Shown in pieces: positions 36,901-37,361 of a stretch of DNA of 37,361 bases. The DNA is from RGIG7949 sp045628845 (lineage in GTDB: Bacteria; Bacillota; Clostridia; Oscillospirales; Oscillospiraceae), in the NCBI GenBank assembly GCA_045628845.1, contig JAZQQE010000045.1, positions 1 through 37,361 on the forward strand, given 5' to 3'. The position numbers were made by a program, and so were the translations under genes. Below the pieces are notes generated by a model that saw only the letters and a program-made list of their open reading frames with translations, made no database searches and was not told the origin of the DNA. How positions within the stretch are numbered: the first letter of the stretch is position 1; every line of letters begins with the position of its first letter.

Positions 36901-37361
36901 ATGGAAAAGGTTTACACCAATCTGACGACCGGAGGCCCTATCTCCGTCTACGTCGAGGACGGCAAGATCACGAGGATCAGGCCGCTCCAGGTGCCCGAAG
37001 AGGATTATCCGAAGCCGTGGACTGTCGAGGACAGGAACGGTAAGAAGTATTCTCCCCCGAAGGCCATGCGTATCGCCCAGAACATTCTCGCGGAGAAGAA
37101 CAGGCTTTATAGTGAAGACCGTATCCTCTACCCGATGAAGAGAGTCGACTGGGATCCCAACGGTGAGCGCAACCCCCAGAACCGCGGTATCTCCGGATAC
37201 GAGCGCATCTCCTGGGACGAGGCTGCCACCATCATCGCCAACGAGATAAACCGCCTTGCCCCGCGTGACAAGGACGGCAACTTCGACGGACATGCCATCA
37301 CCGCCATCACCGGCTCCCACCACAACTGGGGCATCGTCGGCTACAAGATGGCTCCGTTCGG
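36901..37361 (+). CDS. Molybdopterin-dependent oxidoreductase large subunit, N-terminal part (3' end outside window)
   Basis: The first 153 residues are visible. TTGGPISVYVEDGKITRIRPL, RILYPMKRVDWDPNGERNPQNRGISGYERISWDEAATIIANEI are the opening of bis-MGD (DMSO-reductase superfamily) enzymes. No cysteine occurs in this part, so the usual N-terminal [4Fe-4S] motif is missing. That fits the large subunit of pyrogallol-phloroglucinol transhydroxylase, which has only the Mo centre, and relatives acting on polyphenols; catechol dehydroxylases and acetylene hydratase carry the cluster in general. The start has GAGGAGTGAGAG before it. mobA lies 3.2 kb away. The MerR-type promoter links it to the CoA-transferase/Etf operon. 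There is no Tat signal, so it is cytosolic. Confidence 0.9.
   Translation, partial: MEKVYTNLTTGGPISVYVEDGKITRIRPLQVPEEDYPKPWTVEDRNGKKYSPPKAMRIAQNILAEKNRLYSEDRILYPMKRVDWDPNGERNPQNRGISGYERISWDEAATIIANEINRLAPRDKDGNFDGHAITAITGSHHNWGIVGYKMAPF

Noticed and set aside
1..37361. CRISPR array, prophage or insertion sequence
   Set aside because: No regularly spaced direct repeats, no transposase, integrase or phage structural genes were found on either strand.

Overview
The window looks like about 37 kb of a GC-rich, Gram-positive-type anaerobe, most likely a clostridial Firmicute of the gut Oscillospiraceae kind. The evidence is the gene set and order: a SpoVB-type flippase followed by mazG and HU, a YqhQ/DUF1385 protein before prmC, recA-recX, and a YpsA-like SLOG protein. 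Cell-surface lipoproteins are abundant, Shine-Dalgarno sites are strong, and several TTG/GTG starts are used. There are no oxygen-dependent enzymes, and energy genes (Etf with a ferredoxin domain, acyl-CoA dehydrogenase, thiolase, molybdopterin enzyme) are of the strictly anaerobic type. The genus cannot be fixed from the sequence.

Layout. 1-310: end of a short-chain dehydrogenase, apparently damaged or truncated, followed by hairpins. 310-2302 (minus): a TauE/SafE exporter and an FAD oxidoreductase in one operon. 2379-4970 (plus): a zinc-ribbon membrane protein and a very large composite membrane/surface protein. 5125-7235 (minus): an alpha/beta hydrolase, a structured repeat element, tRNA-Leu(CAA) and a HAD phosphatase. 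7301-10586 (plus): zinc-ribbon protein, SpoVB-like flippase, MazG and HU. 10673-11173 (minus): SLOG protein. 11290-20999 (plus): a long run of close-packed genes (lipoprotein, response regulator, histidine kinase, DUF1385, PrmC, RecA, RecX, RimO, PgsA, nucleoside phosphorylase), then a tandem OB-fold SSB-like protein. 21808-24492 (minus): uracil permease and an AlaX-type editing protein. 24617-25678 (plus): a UROD-family protein. 25763-26989 (minus): a DUF3298 lipoprotein.

27087-37361 is the metabolic accessory region. A four-gene minus-strand operon encodes a CaiB/BaiF CoA-transferase, an acyl-CoA dehydrogenase, EtfB and an EtfA with an N-terminal two-cluster ferredoxin domain. This is the layout expected of an enoyl-CoA reductase coupled to an electron-bifurcating Etf, as in caffeate respiration. 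A thiolase, MobA (molybdopterin guanine dinucleotide synthesis) and a cupin follow. The window ends inside a large molybdopterin oxidoreductase whose N-terminus has no cysteine at all, as in pyrogallol/phloroglucinol transhydroxylase large subunits. Between cupin and molybdo-enzyme sits an AT-richer minus-strand pair: a secreted S1-type serine protease and a beta-propeller-like lipoprotein.

The most interesting signal is regulatory. The promoters of the CoA-transferase/acyl-CoA dehydrogenase/Etf operon (31551-31581, minus) and of the molybdopterin enzyme (36761-36791, plus) are near copies of each other. Both have TTGACT, a 19-bp spacer and a TATA(A/C)T -10, with an imperfect 21-bp dyad inside the spacer. 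Over-long spacers containing a dyad are the hallmark of MerR-family activation. I infer that the two units form one regulon, possibly for anaerobic conversion of a phenolic or enoate substrate, with the regulator encoded outside this window.
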